64,000 nucleotides of DNA from Actinomadura barringtoniae (GCF_017573505.1 NZ_JAGEOJ010000004.1:62001-126000); one strand, 5' to 3'. Shown: positions 37,191-45,177, counted from the first letter of the stretch. A program made the numbers and translations. Notes: generated by a model not told the origin, from the letters alone.

Positions 37191-37697
37191 TCAGAACTCG
37201 AAGCCGCCGGGCCGCCCGTTGCGCTCGGCGAGCAGGCCGGCGAGCGTGGCGACGGCGATCTCGGCCGGCGTCCGCGAGCCGATGTTGAGGCCGATCGGGC
37301 GGTGGACCCGTTCGATGTCCTCCCCGGCCACGCCCAGCGCGGTCAGCGCCGGAACGTGCGGCGCCGGGTGGCGCGGGTTGCCCATCACGCCGACCCACCG
37401 CACCGGCTGGGCCAGAACGTCGCGCAGCACCGTGCCGAGTTCCTCGCGGTGGTGGTCGGTCACCACGACGTCGGCCGTCCCGTCCAGCTCGGGAACGACG
37501 GTCACCGCGTCGCCCTCGGCGCGGTCCTTGTCGGGCTCCACCAGGATCGTCCGGAAGCCGAGATCGGCGCCGTAGCGCACGAGGAACTCCGCCACCGGCG
37601 AGGCGAACACCGCGACGAGCGTCCGGTCTCCGGTCCCGGGCCGCACGTCGCCGTGGGCGACGGCGCACGCGGGGTCGGTTTCGTCCGAAGTGGTCAT
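37191..37697 (-). CDS. XdhC/CoxI-family protein (C-terminal Rossmann domain)
   Basis: A 168-residue protein with the XdhC Rossmann C-terminal domain: GADLGFRTILVEP, DVVVTDHHREELG, VGVMGNPRHPAPH and RPIGLNIGSRTPAEIAVAT. Full XdhC proteins load molybdenum cofactor sulfur into Mo hydroxylases; this one lacks the N-terminal half with the CxxG-type Cys region and so resembles stand-alone XdhC-C/CoxI proteins. The Mo hydroxylase genes lie about 7-15 kb away (44692-52714), so it may serve that enzyme. It is 13 bases upstream of the alcohol dehydrogenase on the same strand. Confidence 0.78.
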   Translation of the reverse strand: MTTSDETDPACAVAHGDVRPGTGDRTLVAVFASPVAEFLVRYGADLGFRTILVEPDKDRAEGDAVTVVPELDGTADVVVTDHHREELGTVLRDVLAQPVRWVGVMGNPRHPAPHVPALTALGVAGEDIERVHRPIGLNIGSRTPAEIAVATLAGLLAERNGRPGGFEF

Positions 37698-37833
37698 AGG
37701 TGCAGTCTGTCAGAGTCGTCCCCGGCGGCCGACCGGCTGACCAGCCAACCCACCCGCCGAAACACTTCCATCCTGGGCCCGTTGCCTGCACCCTGGATGC
37801 CACAACCCCGGTTGGCACCCCCCAGGAGGGAAA

Positions 37834-38388
37834 GTGATCGTGAGACCGGAGGGCGGCCCGCGGGTTGTCGTGGGGGTCGACGACTCGCCGGGAGCGCGCT
37901 GCGCACTGGCCTGGGCGATCGGCGAGGCCCGGATCCGGAGCCTGCCTCTCCTCGTCGTGCACGCCTCGGCGCTGCCGCCCCATGTCGCGGCGGCGGGCCA
38001 GCTCGGCTGCGTGACCGACGCCCTGCAGGGCGCGGGCGAGCAGCTGATCAGGCTGCTGCTGGAGGACGTCGCCGACGGGACGCCCTACGGCGTGCGGACC
38101 TCGATGCTGGCGCTGGTCGGGGAACCCGGCGCGGCGCTGGTGCGGCTGGCGCGCGAGGACGACATCCTGGTGGTGGGCCGCGGCGGGCGCGGCCCGTTCT
38201 CCCGTCTGCTGCGCCCCTCGGTGCGGCTGCACTGCGCCCGGCGCGCCCGGGCGACGCTCGTCTGTGTCGGCCCACCGGCCGTCCAGTCGGTCATCGAGAA
38301 CCTGACGGAGGGCGAAAGACCCACCGACCGGTTCGGGATTCGGAGGCTGAGCCAGCGCCTGTGGCGCACCGACGCCCCGGGGCCCTGA
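37834..38388 (+). CDS. Universal stress protein (UspA-like), degenerate ATP site
   Basis: A 184-residue single Usp domain with VVVGVDDSPGARCALAWAIGE at the start and VVGRGGRGPFSRLLRPSV at the end. The ATP motif is G-x2-G-x9-G-(S/T) in ATP binders; here the third Gly is Pro, so nucleotide binding is doubtful. The tail of about 30 residues beyond the domain is variable. GTG start at 37834 has AGGAGG 5 bases upstream. The upstream gap (37698-37833, 136 bases) shows no clear promoter or DosR-type box. Role in stress is inferred from family only. Confidence 0.8.
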   Translation: MIVRPEGGPRVVVGVDDSPGARCALAWAIGEARIRSLPLLVVHASALPPHVAAAGQLGCVTDALQGAGEQLIRLLLEDVADGTPYGVRTSMLALVGEPGAALVRLAREDDILVVGRGGRGPFSRLLRPSVRLHCARRARATLVCVGPPAVQSVIENLTEGERPTDRFGIRRLSQRLWRTDAPGP

Positions 38389-38422
38389 TCGGCCGGGACA
38401 CTCGATCGGGTAGGAATCAGCC

Positions 38423-39064
38423 ATGCGCAAGTATGTGATCTTCGGAGTTCAGGGCAGCGGCAAGGGCACGCAGGCCACGATGCTGGCCAGGGATTTCGAT
38501 CTCGTGCACATCAGCGTGGGCGACATCTTCCGCTGGCACGTGCAGAACCACACCAAGCTCGGCGCGTACGTGCGCCGGACCGTGGCGGCCGGTGAGCTGG
38601 TGAACGACGATCACGTCGAGAGCGTCGTCCAGGACCGGCTGCACCAGCACGACTGGAACTACGGGTTCGTCATCGACGGCTTCCCCCGCAACCGGCGGCA
38701 GGCCGAGTTCTTCCTGGAGAGCTACGACATCGACGGCGTGATCCATCTGGACCTGCCCGACGGCGAGGTGCGCCGCCGGGTGCTCGCGCGGCGGCTGTGC
38801 TCACGCTGCGGCCTGGACTACAACCTGATGGCGCACCGGCCCAAGAAGGAGGGCCGCTGCGACGTCTGCGGCGGCGAGCTGGTCGCCCGGGAGGACGACA
38901 CCGAGGAGGCACTGGCCGAGCGGCTGCGCATCTACCACGAGAAGACCGACCCGGTGCTGGACCTGTTCCGGCGCAAGGAGTACGTGGTCACCGTGGACGC
39001 GCGCCCCGACAAGCAGACCATCCAGACCGAGATCCGCAAGCGACTCGACCTGCCGCTCTCCTAG
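38423..39064 (+). CDS. Adenylate-kinase-family nucleotide kinase with zinc lid
   Basis: A 213-residue NMP kinase. The P-loop is GVQGSGKGTQ (residues 8-17; usual form GxPGxGKGT), with NMP-binding regions and an IDGFPRNRRQ motif near 84-93. The lid has four Cys (C126, C129, C146, C149) that make the zinc-type lid. Its sequence differs from a housekeeping Adk in the P-loop and elsewhere, so it may be a second copy or have a changed substrate; no ribosomal-protein or secY neighbours of the main adk are present. ATG at 38423 is 34 bases after the stress-protein stop. The stop overlaps the converging cupin gene by four bases (CTAG). Confidence 0.85.
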   Translation: MRKYVIFGVQGSGKGTQATMLARDFDLVHISVGDIFRWHVQNHTKLGAYVRRTVAAGELVNDDHVESVVQDRLHQHDWNYGFVIDGFPRNRRQAEFFLESYDIDGVIHLDLPDGEVRRRVLARRLCSRCGLDYNLMAHRPKKEGRCDVCGGELVAREDDTEEALAERLRIYHEKTDPVLDLFRRKEYVVTVDARPDKQTIQTEIRKRLDLPLS

Positions 39065-39393
39065 GGACGCTTGGCCACCGTCAGCAGCACGACCGAGTCC
39101 TCCAGCGCCTCCAGGCCGTGCCTGGCGTCCGGCACCACGATGAGGTCGCCGGCGCGGCCCTCCCAGGCGTCGTCGCCGGAGGCCAGACGCACCCGTCCGC
39201 GCAGCACGTGCACGGTCGCCTCGCCGGGGTTCTCGTGCTCGGCCAGCTTGCGGCCGGAGACCAGGGCGATGACGGTCTGCCTGAGCACGCACTCGTGCCC
39301 GCCGTAGACGGTTGCGGAGCTGCGTCCGGTGGACTCGGCCTCCGCCTTCTTCAGGTGCTCCCGGGCCAGCGCGTCCAGCGACATCTTCTGCAT
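39061..39393 (-). CDS. Small cupin-domain protein
   Basis: A 110-residue single-domain cupin. The motifs are GRKLAEHENPGEATVHVLRG (cupin 1; expected metal ligands H, H/E) and PDARHGLEALEDS (cupin 2 His). The N-terminus (MQKMSLDALAREHL) is helical and precedes the barrel. Function unknown; short cupins of this shape may bind metal or small molecules. ATG at 39393 is chosen from three candidates (GTG 39417, ATG 39393, ATG 39384); a GAGGA tract fits the inner two. Convergent with the kinase, divergent from the SRPBCC gene. Confidence 0.7.
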   Translation of the reverse strand: MQKMSLDALAREHLKKAEAESTGRSSATVYGGHECVLRQTVIALVSGRKLAEHENPGEATVHVLRGRVRLASGDDAWEGRAGDLIVVPDARHGLEALEDSVVLLTVAKRP

Positions 39394-39509
39394 GTCCTCG
39401 ACTTTCCCAGAGATCACGCGAAGAAAAGGTAAAGCCGGGGTCAGAGTGAAAACTGGTGCGCGGCCGCATTAGTTGCGCTAGTGAACTGACCCTCTCTACG
39501 GTGTGAGGC

Positions 39510-40040
39510 ATGACCGAGGACGCGCCCCGCTACGCCGACTGCCCCACCGTCGAGGTGGACATCCTGATCGACGCGCCGCCCGCCGCGGTGTGGGATCTGG
39601 TCTCCGACATCTCGATGCCGGCCCGGTTCAGCTCCGAGTTCCGCGGCGCACGGTGGGCGGCCGAGGAGGCCAAGGAGGCCGAGCCCGCCGTGGGCGTCTG
39701 CTTCGTCGGCCGCAACGAGCATCCGGCCATCGGCACGTGGGAGACGCGCTGCACGCTGACCGACTACGAGGTCGCGAAGGTCTTCGGCTACGAGGTCGAG
39801 AGCTTCGACGGGCCCGGCGTCTCGTCGTCGGCCTGGCGGTTCACGCTGGCGCCGGAGGGCGGCGGTACGCGCCTGACGCAGTGGATGCGGATGGGCCCGG
39901 GGCGGTCGGGGCTGAGCTTCGCCATCGAGGCCATGCCCGACAAGGAGGTCCGCATCGTCGCCCGGCGGCTCAAGGAGCACCGCGCGAACATGACGGCCAC
40001 CGTCACCGGCATCAAGGGCCTGGCGGAGGCCGCGCGATGA
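39510..40040 (+). CDS. SRPBCC (START/polyketide-cyclase-like) protein
   Basis: A 176-residue START-like protein with the opening VEVDILIDAPPAAVWDLVSDI typical of the polyketide cyclase/dehydrase group, which folds around a hydrophobic pocket. Its partner is the LLM enzyme that starts within its stop (ATGA), so it may bind or shuttle a small lipophilic substrate. It is the first gene of the pair; the 116-base divergent gap to the cupin gene (39394-39509) is moderately A+T-rich near 39466-39490 but shows no certain promoter. Ligand unknown. Confidence 0.78.
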   Translation: MTEDAPRYADCPTVEVDILIDAPPAAVWDLVSDISMPARFSSEFRGARWAAEEAKEAEPAVGVCFVGRNEHPAIGTWETRCTLTDYEVAKVFGYEVESFDGPGVSSSAWRFTLAPEGGGTRLTQWMRMGPGRSGLSFAIEAMPDKEVRIVARRLKEHRANMTATVTGIKGLAEAAR

Positions 40041-41056
40041 AGGTCGGCCTGTTCCAGGGGTTCTTCGGCCCGGCCGACACCGCGTTCATCCAGGAGGCCG
40101 AGCGGCTCGGCATCGACTCGGTCTGGACGGCCGAGGCGTGGGGGTACGACGCCCTGACACCGCTCGCCTACCTGGCCGCTCAGACGTCCACGATCCGGCT
40201 CGGTACGGCGATCGCTCAGATCGGCGCGCGCACCCCGGCGATGCTCGCCATGTCGGCGATGTCGCTGCAGGCGCTGTCGGGCGGGCGGTTCCTGCTCGGG
40301 CTCGGCGTGAGCGGCCCGCAGGTGATGGAGGGCTGGCACGGTACGCGGTTCGAGGCTCCGGTGCAGGCGACCCGGGAGACGATCGAGATCGTCCGCAAGG
40401 TCGCGTCCGGGGAACGTCTGGAGCACGACGGGACGGTCTACACGCTGCCCCTGCCCGACAGCCAAGGGCGCGCGCTGCGCTCCTTCGCCCCGCCGGTGCG
40501 GGTGCCCGCCTACGTCGCCGCGATGGGCCCGCGCAATCTGGCGCTCACCGGCGAGCTCGCCGACGGCTGGATCGGCAACGCGTTCATGCCGGAGGAGGCC
40601 GGGGCGTTCCTGAAGCCGTTGCGTGAGGGCGCCGAACGGGCAAAGCGGTCGCTCGCCGACATCGACCTGGCGATCCCGGTGGCGGTCGAGTTCACCGACG
40701 ACGTGGAGGAGGCGGGGCGCCGGCACGCGGGCGGCTACGCGTTCACGATCGGCGCCATGGGCTCGCGCAAGCGCAACTTCTACAACGAGGCGTTCGCCCG
40801 CCAGGGCTTCGGCGACGCGGTCGCCGAGGTGCAGCGGCTGTGGCTGGCGGGCGACCGCGCCGCCGCGGCCGCCGCCGTGCCCATGGAGATCGGGCTGTGC
40901 ACCAACCTGCTCGGCACCGAGAAGATGATCGCCGAGCGGCTCCGGCTGCATCGTGAGGCGGGCACCACGACGCTGCTGGTCAAGCTGGACGGGCCAGCCG
41001 AGGGGCGGCTGGCGACGCTCGAACGGCTGGTGGGCCTGGTGGCCGACCTCTCCTAG
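40037..41056 (+). CDS. LLM-class oxidoreductase, probably F420-dependent
   Basis: A 339-residue luciferase-like TIM-barrel protein. The FFGPADTAFIQEAERLGIDS and ALSGGRFLLGLGVSGPQ segments and the GPRNLALTGELADGWI motif are typical of F420-using LLM enzymes of actinobacteria (F420 class rather than FMN by overall form). Its ATG overlaps the upstream SRPBCC stop, so it is coupled. Cofactor F420 is inferred from the family and host type. The 3' end overlaps the TetR gene by four bases. Substrate unknown. Confidence 0.85.
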   Translation: MKVGLFQGFFGPADTAFIQEAERLGIDSVWTAEAWGYDALTPLAYLAAQTSTIRLGTAIAQIGARTPAMLAMSAMSLQALSGGRFLLGLGVSGPQVMEGWHGTRFEAPVQATRETIEIVRKVASGERLEHDGTVYTLPLPDSQGRALRSFAPPVRVPAYVAAMGPRNLALTGELADGWIGNAFMPEEAGAFLKPLREGAERAKRSLADIDLAIPVAVEFTDDVEEAGRRHAGGYAFTIGAMGSRKRNFYNEAFARQGFGDAVAEVQRLWLAGDRAAAAAAVPMEIGLCTNLLGTEKMIAERLRLHREAGTTTLLVKLDGPAEGRLATLERLVGLVADLS

Positions 41057-41598
41057 GCGCGCAGGCCGTCCAGCAGGAACCCCAGCTGGCGGCGCCACTC
41101 CTCGGGAGAGGAACCGTTGGCGACGCGCGCGAACAGGCCGAGGTCCTCGGTGACGAAGTCCGCGCGCAGCGCGCCGGCGTCCTTCGCCCTGCCGATGACG
41201 GCCTCGATCAGCTCCCCGATCCGCCCTTTCAGCTCCCCCAGCGCGGGAGCGTCCGGGAGAGCGCGGGTGCAGACGTCGACGGATCCGCGGTCGGTGGACA
41301 GCAGCCCGCCGAACTGGGTCACGAAGTAGACGAACCCGTCCCAGGCCTCCGGCTCCTCCAGGGCCTTCGCACCGGCCGCCTCCACCTGCTCCAGCGTGCC
41401 CAGGAATGCCGCCTCGATGAGTGCCCCGCGCGTCGGGAACCGGTTGTAGAGCGTGCCGATCGAGACGCCGGCGGTACGGGCGATCTCCTCCAGGGAGGCG
41501 TCCACGCCCTCGCGCCCGAAAATCTCGCGCGCGGCCGTCACCAGCAGTTCGCGATTGCGCTGCGCGTCCCGTCGCAGCGGCCGGGCGGTCGTGGCCAT
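41053..41598 (-). CDS. TetR-family regulator of the divergent SDR gene
   Basis: A 181-residue repressor with helix-turn-helix SLEEIARTAGVSIGTLYNRF (about 35-54) and a helical effector domain. ATG at 41598 gives MATTARPLRRDAQRN; the frame continues 11 codons upstream into the operator region and is not used. It is divergent from the SDR gene, with two 20-base palindromes in the 78-base gap, so it very probably represses the SDR gene and itself. The ligand is presumably a small ketone or alcohol linked to the SDR reaction. Confidence 0.88.
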   Translation of the reverse strand: MATTARPLRRDAQRNRELLVTAAREIFGREGVDASLEEIARTAGVSIGTLYNRFPTRGALIEAAFLGTLEQVEAAGAKALEEPEAWDGFVYFVTQFGGLLSTDRGSVDVCTRALPDAPALGELKGRIGELIEAVIGRAKDAGALRADFVTEDLGLFARVANGSSPEEWRRQLGFLLDGLRA

Positions 41599-41613
41599 GC
41601 GGACAGGATAGCA

Positions 41614-41633
41614 ACTTGAGGCATCCCTCAAGT
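41614..41633. promoter_or_regulatory. TetR operator 1 (perfect 8-4-8 palindrome)
   Basis: ACTTGAGG and CCTCAAGT flank CATC. The left half contains TTGAGG (41616-41621), a good -35 for the SDR gene; 17 bases downstream TAAGTT (41639-41644) makes the -10. A bound repressor would cover the -35. Confidence 0.72.
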
Positions 41634-41640
41634 TCGGCTA

Positions 41641-41660
41641 AGTTGAGGTTCTCCTCAAGT
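41641..41660. promoter_or_regulatory. TetR operator 2 (near-perfect copy of operator 1)
   Basis: AGTTGAGG and CCTCAAGT flank TTCT, one mismatch in the arms. Its centre is 27 bases from that of operator 1, and it overlaps the -10 box of the SDR promoter. Two equal half-sites at this distance suggest cooperative binding of two dimers. Confidence 0.7.
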
Positions 41661-41676
41661 TATGGAGGTGGTTGCC

Positions 41677-42369
41677 ATGACCACCATTGCCGTCTTCGGG
41701 ACCGGCCCGGGCCTCGGGCTGTCCACCGCCCGCAGGTTCGGCCGCGAGGGCTTCGACGTGACGCTGATCGCGCGCAGCTCCGACCGGCTGGGCCGCTGGC
41801 GGGACGAACTGGCCGCCGAAGGCATCACCGTGACGGCGGTGACCGCCGACCTCGCCGACCGCGACCACCATGCCGAGCTGCTGGGCCGCGTCGGCCCGGT
41901 CGACGTCGCCGTCTTCAGCAACCTGATCGACCATGAGCTGATCAGGCCGATGGCCGATGTCGACGAGGCCAACCTGGCCGAGATCCTGGACGGCGCCCTG
42001 GTCACGCCGCTCTCGCTGATCCGGCCCGTCCTCGCCGGGATGCGCGAGCGCGGAACCGGGACGCTGCTGTTCGGCCTGGGGGCGTCCGCCAAGGTCCCGA
42101 TGTCCGCGCTCGGCGGCTACGGCATCGCGGGAGCGGGCCTGCGCAACTACCTGCTCACCATGAACGCCGAGCTGTCGGCGGCGAACGTCCACGTCGCCAT
42201 GCTGACCATCGGGGTCCTGATCGAGCGCAGCGACGCCGCGCGATTCTTCGACGCCGACGCCGCGGCCGGGCGCGGGCTGACCCCGCCGCGCCGCGACCCC
42301 GACGAGCTCGCCGAGCTCTACTGGGAGCTGCACACCAAGCGGGACCGCGCCGAGATCGACGTGTTCTAG
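41677..42369 (+). CDS. Short-chain dehydrogenase/reductase (SDR)-like protein, atypical
   Basis: A 230-residue Rossmann-fold protein. The dinucleotide loop GTGPGLGLS (residues 8-16) is of SDR form (TGxxxGxG), and DLADRDHH fits the NAG-region spacing, but the usual catalytic Y-x3-K is not clear: GGYGIAGAGLRNYL contains Tyr without Lys four residues on. It may therefore be a binding or regulatory protein or an enzyme with altered catalysis. ATG at 41677 has GGAGGTGG 5-8 bases upstream. Expression is probably controlled by the divergent TetR protein. Ends four bases inside the converging methyltransferase gene. Confidence 0.78.
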   Translation: MTTIAVFGTGPGLGLSTARRFGREGFDVTLIARSSDRLGRWRDELAAEGITVTAVTADLADRDHHAELLGRVGPVDVAVFSNLIDHELIRPMADVDEANLAEILDGALVTPLSLIRPVLAGMRERGTGTLLFGLGASAKVPMSALGGYGIAGAGLRNYLLTMNAELSAANVHVAMLTIGVLIERSDAARFFDADAAAGRGLTPPRRDPDELAELYWELHTKRDRAEIDVF

Positions 42370-43169
42370 ATCTTGCGGGCGACCCCGGCGAAGGCGTCGA
42401 CCTGCTCGGCCGGCGGCGCCTCGGGGCGCCAGTGCGTGCAGGACATCACGCCGGGGTCGAGGAGCTCCCAGCCGGTGAAGTAGCGGGTGATCTCCTCGGG
42501 ACTGCGCAGGATGACCGGCGGGCGCCCGCCGGACTCGTTCCACTCCCGGGCGCTGCGCTCGGCGATCTCGCCGTAGATGGCGCTGGTCGGATGGTTGATC
42601 GCGAGCATGCTGCCGGCGGGCACCGCCGCCTTGAGCCGCTCGACGATGGCGAGCGTGTCCTCGCCGCGGGTGTCTTCGAGGTGGTGCAGGATGCCGACGA
42701 GCATGACGGCGATGGGGCGCGTGAAGTCCAGCCGGGCGCCGGCCTCGTCCAGGATGTGCCCGGGGTCGTTCAGGTCGGCCTGGATGTAGTCGCAGGTGCC
42801 CTGCGGGCTGCTGGTGAGCAGCGCGCGGGCGTGGACCAGGACGAGCGGGTCGTTGTCGACGTAGAGGATGCGCGACTCGGGTGCGATGGCCTGCGCCACC
42901 TCGTGGGTGTTCTCCGCGGTCGGCAGGCCGGTGCCGATATCGAGGAACTGGCGGATGCCCTCGCCCGCCATCACGCGTACCGCCCGTCCGAGGAACGCGC
43001 GGTCGCCGCGCGCCTGGGCGAGCATCCGCGGGTTGGCCTCGAGGACCTTGTCGGCGGCGGCGCGGTCGGCCGGGTAGTTGTCCTTGCCGCCCAGCAGGTA
43101 GTTCCACACGCGCGCGGAATGCGGCAGATGCGTCTTCAGCGCGTCGGCATCGTTCACCCAAGTGATCAT
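42366..43169 (-). CDS. SAM-dependent methyltransferase (Methyltransf_19/DUF574 type)
   Basis: A 267-residue class I methyltransferase with SAM motif I QFLDIGTGLPTAENTHEVA (near residue 74) and acidic DNDP after the next strand (LYVDNDP). The N-terminal HSARVWNYLLGGKDNYPADR signature marks the Methyltransf_19 group, common in Streptomyces and relatives and of unknown substrate. Its ATG overlaps the PucR stop (ATGA), so it is the last gene of the catabolic cluster operon on the minus strand. Whether it modifies a pathway product or is a passenger is unknown. Confidence 0.82.
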   Translation of the reverse strand: MITWVNDADALKTHLPHSARVWNYLLGGKDNYPADRAAADKVLEANPRMLAQARGDRAFLGRAVRVMAGEGIRQFLDIGTGLPTAENTHEVAQAIAPESRILYVDNDPLVLVHARALLTSSPQGTCDYIQADLNDPGHILDEAGARLDFTRPIAVMLVGILHHLEDTRGEDTLAIVERLKAAVPAGSMLAINHPTSAIYGEIAERSAREWNESGGRPPVILRSPEEITRYFTGWELLDPGVMSCTHWRPEAPPAEQVDAFAGVARKI

Positions 43170-44695
43170 ATGGCCCGCTCCCAGTCGGCCAGGCGCAGGG
43201 CGAGGAACAGGTCCACCCGGTCGGGGAAGCGGCTGAGGTCGCGCCCGGTGAACTCCTCCACGCGGCGCAGCCGGTAGCGCACGGTGTTGACGTGGACGTG
43301 CAGCTCGGCGGCACAGCGCTGCCACGAACCGGAGAGGGCGAGGAAGGCCGCCAGCGTCTCGCGGAGCCGGGCGCCGTGGCTTTCGTCGTAGGCCTCCAGC
43401 TCGCCGATGAGCCCCTTCCTGAAACGGTCCCGGACGCCGCGCGGCATCGCGGCGATGAGGAGGTCCACCGAGTCGATCTCGTCGCCGGCCGTGACCGCGA
43501 CGGGCGCTCTGCCGAGTGCGGCGAGGCGCCGGGCGTTGCGGGCCTCCTGGAGCGCCTCGCGCGGGCCGAGCCCGCTGGAGGCGGTACCGCTCACGCCGAC
43601 GCTGATGCGATGGCCGGTCAGCGCGCCGCCGAGCAGCCGTACGGCGGTGCGCAGGTGCTCGGCGAGCTCGCGCGGCGCGGCACCGGCCAGCGCGAGCGTC
43701 TCGGCCTCACGGTCGCCGATGGCCACGGCCGTTGCGGGCCCGGCCGCCTCCTCGATGAGGAACCTCGCGACGGCCGAGCCACCGGGGCCGGTGACCTCGA
43801 TCGCGACGGCGGCCGGGGTCCGGTCGGCGGGCAGGCCGAGGTCGGTCATCAGGTCGCCGATCTCGCGGCGCGAACGGTCGTCGTCGAGCAGGCCGCCGAC
43901 CAGCCGTTCGGCCAGCGCCCGGGACATGGCCGACCCGTCGTCGCACCTGGCCCGGTCGTGCTCCAGCGCGACCGCCAGGTCACCGGCGATGTCTGCCAGC
44001 TCCAGGTCCTCGTCGGACTCGACGGCGAGGAAGCACGGCGGCGTCCGCAGGTCGCAGGGCAGCGGGCACAGCGCGAACCTCTGGCCGTCCAGCCTGGCCC
44101 GGTGCGCCTGGCGCCCGCCGCCGTGGAACAGCGTCGTGATCGCCTCAGCGGTCGCGGCCGGCAGCGGCGGACCGCTCGCGGCCATCGTGCGGCCGGTCGG
44201 GCTGAGCAGCCAGCACGGCCGTTCCAGCTCCTCGGCGACCAGCGCCACCGGCGCGGCGAGGCCGCCGCTGCCCGCGACCGCCGCGAGCAGTTCCTGCCTG
44301 CGCCCGGCCGGGTCCGGGGGCCGTTCGGCCAGCACGCGTCTGGCCAGGACCGCGAACGAGAGCTCGGCGGGCACCTCCAGCAGCGGCAGGTCATGCCGGG
44401 CGCAGGCGGTCACCAGGTCGTGCGGCACCTCGCCGAGCGCCGCTGTGCCCGCCGCGACGCCGACCGCGCCGCGCGCGGCGACGGCGGCGACGAACGCCTC
44501 GGAGTCGGCGGCGCGGCGCCGCCACATCAGCCCGGTGAGGACCAGCTCGCCGCCCGCCAGGTAGCGGCCGGGATCGGGCAGGTCGGTGGTGAAGACCCAG
44601 CGGATCGGGCGGTCGAGCAGGTCGTCGCCGGTGAGCACCCGCAGGCCGAGATGCCCGGCGAGGCGGCGCAGCGTCGGCCCGCCCCGGCCGCTCAC
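43166..44695 (-). CDS. PucR-family regulator (purine catabolism type)
   Basis: A 509-residue regulator: N-terminal PucR sensor domain (LAGHLGLRVLTGDDLLDRPI to about 120), a GAF-like middle, and a C-terminal helix-turn-helix of the PucR/CdaR form (CAAELHVHVNTVRYRLRRVE, about 470-490). The family activates purine-catabolism genes in Bacillus and others. GTG at 44695 overlaps the upstream Fe-S gene stop (GTGA), and it is coupled to the methyltransferase below. It points to a purine or other N-heterocycle as inducer of the cluster. Confidence 0.85.
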   Translation of the reverse strand: MSGRGGPTLRRLAGHLGLRVLTGDDLLDRPIRWVFTTDLPDPGRYLAGGELVLTGLMWRRRAADSEAFVAAVAARGAVGVAAGTAALGEVPHDLVTACARHDLPLLEVPAELSFAVLARRVLAERPPDPAGRRQELLAAVAGSGGLAAPVALVAEELERPCWLLSPTGRTMAASGPPLPAATAEAITTLFHGGGRQAHRARLDGQRFALCPLPCDLRTPPCFLAVESDEDLELADIAGDLAVALEHDRARCDDGSAMSRALAERLVGGLLDDDRSRREIGDLMTDLGLPADRTPAAVAIEVTGPGGSAVARFLIEEAAGPATAVAIGDREAETLALAGAAPRELAEHLRTAVRLLGGALTGHRISVGVSGTASSGLGPREALQEARNARRLAALGRAPVAVTAGDEIDSVDLLIAAMPRGVRDRFRKGLIGELEAYDESHGARLRETLAAFLALSGSWQRCAAELHVHVNTVRYRLRRVEEFTGRDLSRFPDRVDLFLALRLADWERAI

Positions 44696-45177
44696 GTCTC
44701 CGCCGCCTCCCGGGACCACCACCGGGAGGCCGCCAGCCGTACGGCGTCGAGGATCTTCTCGTAACCGGTGCAGCGGCACAGGTTGCCCGCCAGCGCCTCG
44801 CGGATCTCCTCGTCGGTCGGCTGGTAGCCGCGGCGGACGAGGGCGTGCGCGGCGATGACGAACCCCGGCGTGCAGAAGCCGCACTGCACCGCCCCGGCCT
44901 CGACGAACGCCTGCTGGACCAGGTCCAGCTCGCCGTCGTCGCCGAGCCCCTCGACCGTGACGACCGAGCGTCCGGCCGCCTGCCCGGCGGGGACCAGGCA
45001 CGCGCAGGCCGGGGTGCCGTCGAGATAGACCGTGCACGAGCCGCACTCGCCCTGCTCGCAGGCGTTCTTGCTGCCCGGCAGGCCCATCCGCTCGCGGAGC
45101 ACGAACAGCAGGCTCTCGTGGACCTGGACCTCGTCGGCGGTCCGGTCCTCACCGTTCACATTGCATGACATCCGCAT
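44692..45177 (-). CDS. Xanthine-dehydrogenase-family Mo hydroxylase, [2Fe-2S] small subunit
   Basis: A 161-residue iron-sulfur subunit with both clusters. The N-terminal plant-type cluster is held by C40, C45, C48, C60 and the C-terminal one by C99, C102, C134, C136 (CGFC and CRC motifs). It hands electrons from the Mo site to FAD. ATG at 45177 has GGAAGGAG 8-10 bases upstream. The gene overlaps the FAD subunit by 22 bases. Length fits CoxS/YagT-type small subunits. Confidence 0.93.
   Translation of the reverse strand: MRMSCNVNGEDRTADEVQVHESLLFVLRERMGLPGSKNACEQGECGSCTVYLDGTPACACLVPAGQAAGRSVVTVEGLGDDGELDLVQQAFVEAGAVQCGFCTPGFVIAAHALVRRGYQPTDEEIREALAGNLCRCTGYEKILDAVRLAASRWWSREAAET

Noticed and set aside
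37698..37833. DosR-type box before the stress protein gene
   Set aside because: No 20-mer with the expected GGGAC...GTCCC symmetry is seen; only scattered G/C-rich half matches.
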